A stretch of DNA of 64,000 bases. Source: Prorocentrum cordatum (Eukaryota; Sar; Dinophyceae; Prorocentrales; Prorocentraceae). Below are positions 62,945 to 64,000 of this stretch, in pieces. The notes beneath the pieces are model-generated. The model saw nothing but the letters and a program-made list of their open reading frames with translations. It was not told where the DNA came from and ran no database searches. The position numbers and the translations under genes were made by a program. Each line of letters opens with the position of its first letter. Position 1 is the stretch's first letter. The DNA is taken from assembly GCA_963575745.1 (NCBI GenBank), contig CAUYUJ010014771.1, forward strand, positions 1,012,593 through 1,076,592, written 5' to 3'.

Positions 62945-63475
62945 GCTGACTTCAAAATACAATCGGTCAATCATTTTAATCGCCAGGCCAACATGTGTAT
63001 TTATCCATTCTTGGAAACATTCGAAAAACCGAACGTTCTCTTCAAAACCCAATCGTTCACCGTTAACGGTTCACTTTCTTTCGCAAGCCAACGTGGCGAC
63101 TTATCCATTGGGCAAAGCAAATATCGCCACGCGCAGACGCGCGCGTGGCCAGTTTTGCGTTGTCCACAAAGTTGCCATGATGGTTTGGAAATTATAGTGA
63201 GTCTCGGGTGACCCGCCCGCGCGTGGGTCGCCCGATATCGCGCGCGCGCGGACGCGCGCGTGGCGACTTTTGTATTGTCCACAATGGAAACGTAGCCAGA
63301 ATGGCTTTGGAACCAAAGAGACCCGTTAACGGTGATTGATTGCATTTCGAAGTGAACATGGGTTGTTTTCAAATGTTTTCGATTTTTTTAACACAGAAGC
63401 AAACAGCCCATGTTGGCTTGGTGATTCACGTGATCCTTTAAACGTGGCTGGCTGGGTTTTGAAATCAACATGCGT
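62945..63475. repeat. Nested direct and inverted repeats around a CG-rich centre
   Basis: 'caccgttaacgg' at 63058-63069 is mirrored at 63323-63334. A 'gacgcgcgcgtggc' block recurs directly at 63136 and 63251. A long CG alternation lies at 63238-63250. Related units recur toward 62948 and 63470. Confidence 0.6.
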
Positions 63476-63544
63476 GGTCTCTATGGTTTCGCAAGAACCC
63501 GTTGAATTATTTACGAGCAGTCCTATTGATTCGTTTTAGCAACT

Positions 63545-63960
63545 TATGAATGTTCTCAGGAGCCTTATGGCTGTCTCAAGGAATCCTGTGGGTGTCCTCG
63601 GGACGCCGATGGATGCCTTCGGAATTCCGATGGCTGCCCTTCGGAACCCGATGGATGTCCCAAGGATTCATATGGATTTCCGATGGGTTTCCATGGATGT
63701 CCGAAGGATCCCTATGTATTTACTCGGGCATCCAATGGAATTCTTAAGGGATCCGATGGATTTCTTCAGGCACCTTGCGCAGTGTACGGAGCCTGGTGGA
63801 TTTCCAGAAAGGGACCCGATGGATTTCTGAAGGAGCCCGATGGACCCCCAAGGATTCAGAGAAACTGTTTATAGAGTCCGAAGGAGTTCCAATGGTACCC
63901 TATGGGTTTATTAAAGAATCCAGCGGGTTGCAATGGAATTCCTGTAGAAGTCCGAAGAGC
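63545..63960 (+). repeat. T2 satellite, plus orientation
   Basis: 21-base units ('cccgatggatgtcccaagg') to near the window end. Confidence 0.85.
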
Positions 63961-64000
63961 TCTAATTCCCCACATCCTAAGTGGGGTTCTTGTTTTCTCT

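Noticed and set aside
63289-63308. Sequence 'gtagccagaatggctttgg' similar to the dinoflagellate spliced leader
   Set aside because: Three central and several 3' bases differ from the known leader and no donor GT follows in the right place; judged a chance match.

Overview
The window looks like intergenic or repeat-dominated nuclear DNA of a dinoflagellate (inference). The grounds are GC-rich decayed retroelements of types I associate with dinoflagellates: tyrosine-recombinase elements carrying a cytosine-methyltransferase-like domain, a copia gag with a 'PMDIG' stretch, and a non-LTR reverse transcriptase with a zinc-knuckle/endonuclease-like tail. Long degenerate satellite arrays and microsatellites fill the rest, and I find no convincing host gene. 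No rRNA, tRNA, CRISPR array or bacterial operon signal was seen. A 100-base run of N at 36115-36214 is an assembly gap.

Layout. 1-3.7 kb: unrecognised or decayed minus-strand coding remnants, one resembling a copia-type reverse transcriptase. 3.7-6.8 kb: (GA)n and (TGTA)n microsatellites. 6.8-12.5 kb: YR element A, decayed. 12.8-17 kb: satellite family T1 (about 11-12 bp unit) in both orientations, plus a MITE-like foldback. 17-23.2 kb: YR element B, decayed, with recognisable split direct repeats. 23.2-24.9 kb: T1 array between inverted ends. 25.1-32.2 kb: YR element C, essentially complete, with identical terminal repeats. 32.2-37 kb: more T1, a 44-bp minisatellite, (AGG)n and the gap. 40.3-45.4 kb: non-LTR element D, decayed. 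46.2-50 kb: decayed minus-strand element E. 50-53.4 kb: T1 and mixed repeats. 53.4-60.9 kb: a 21-bp satellite (T2) interrupted by a decayed copia LTR element F. 61-62.8 kb: large inverted repeat. 62.9-64 kb: CG-rich nested repeats and T2.

The most informative part is the comparison of YR elements A, B and C. All keep the same order: a small membrane-type ORF ('ORF0'), a gag-like ORF, reverse transcriptase plus RNase H, tyrosine recombinase, then a C5-methyltransferase-like domain. C has all frames open and the A1-ORFs-B1-A2-B2 split direct repeats of Ngaro/PAT-type DIRS-like retrotransposons. A and B are frameshifted and lack catalytic residues. The logic is a retroelement that packages RNA in gag, copies it with RT/RNase H, integrates by recombinase, and may mark its own or host DNA with the methyltransferase; the role of the membrane ORF is unknown.
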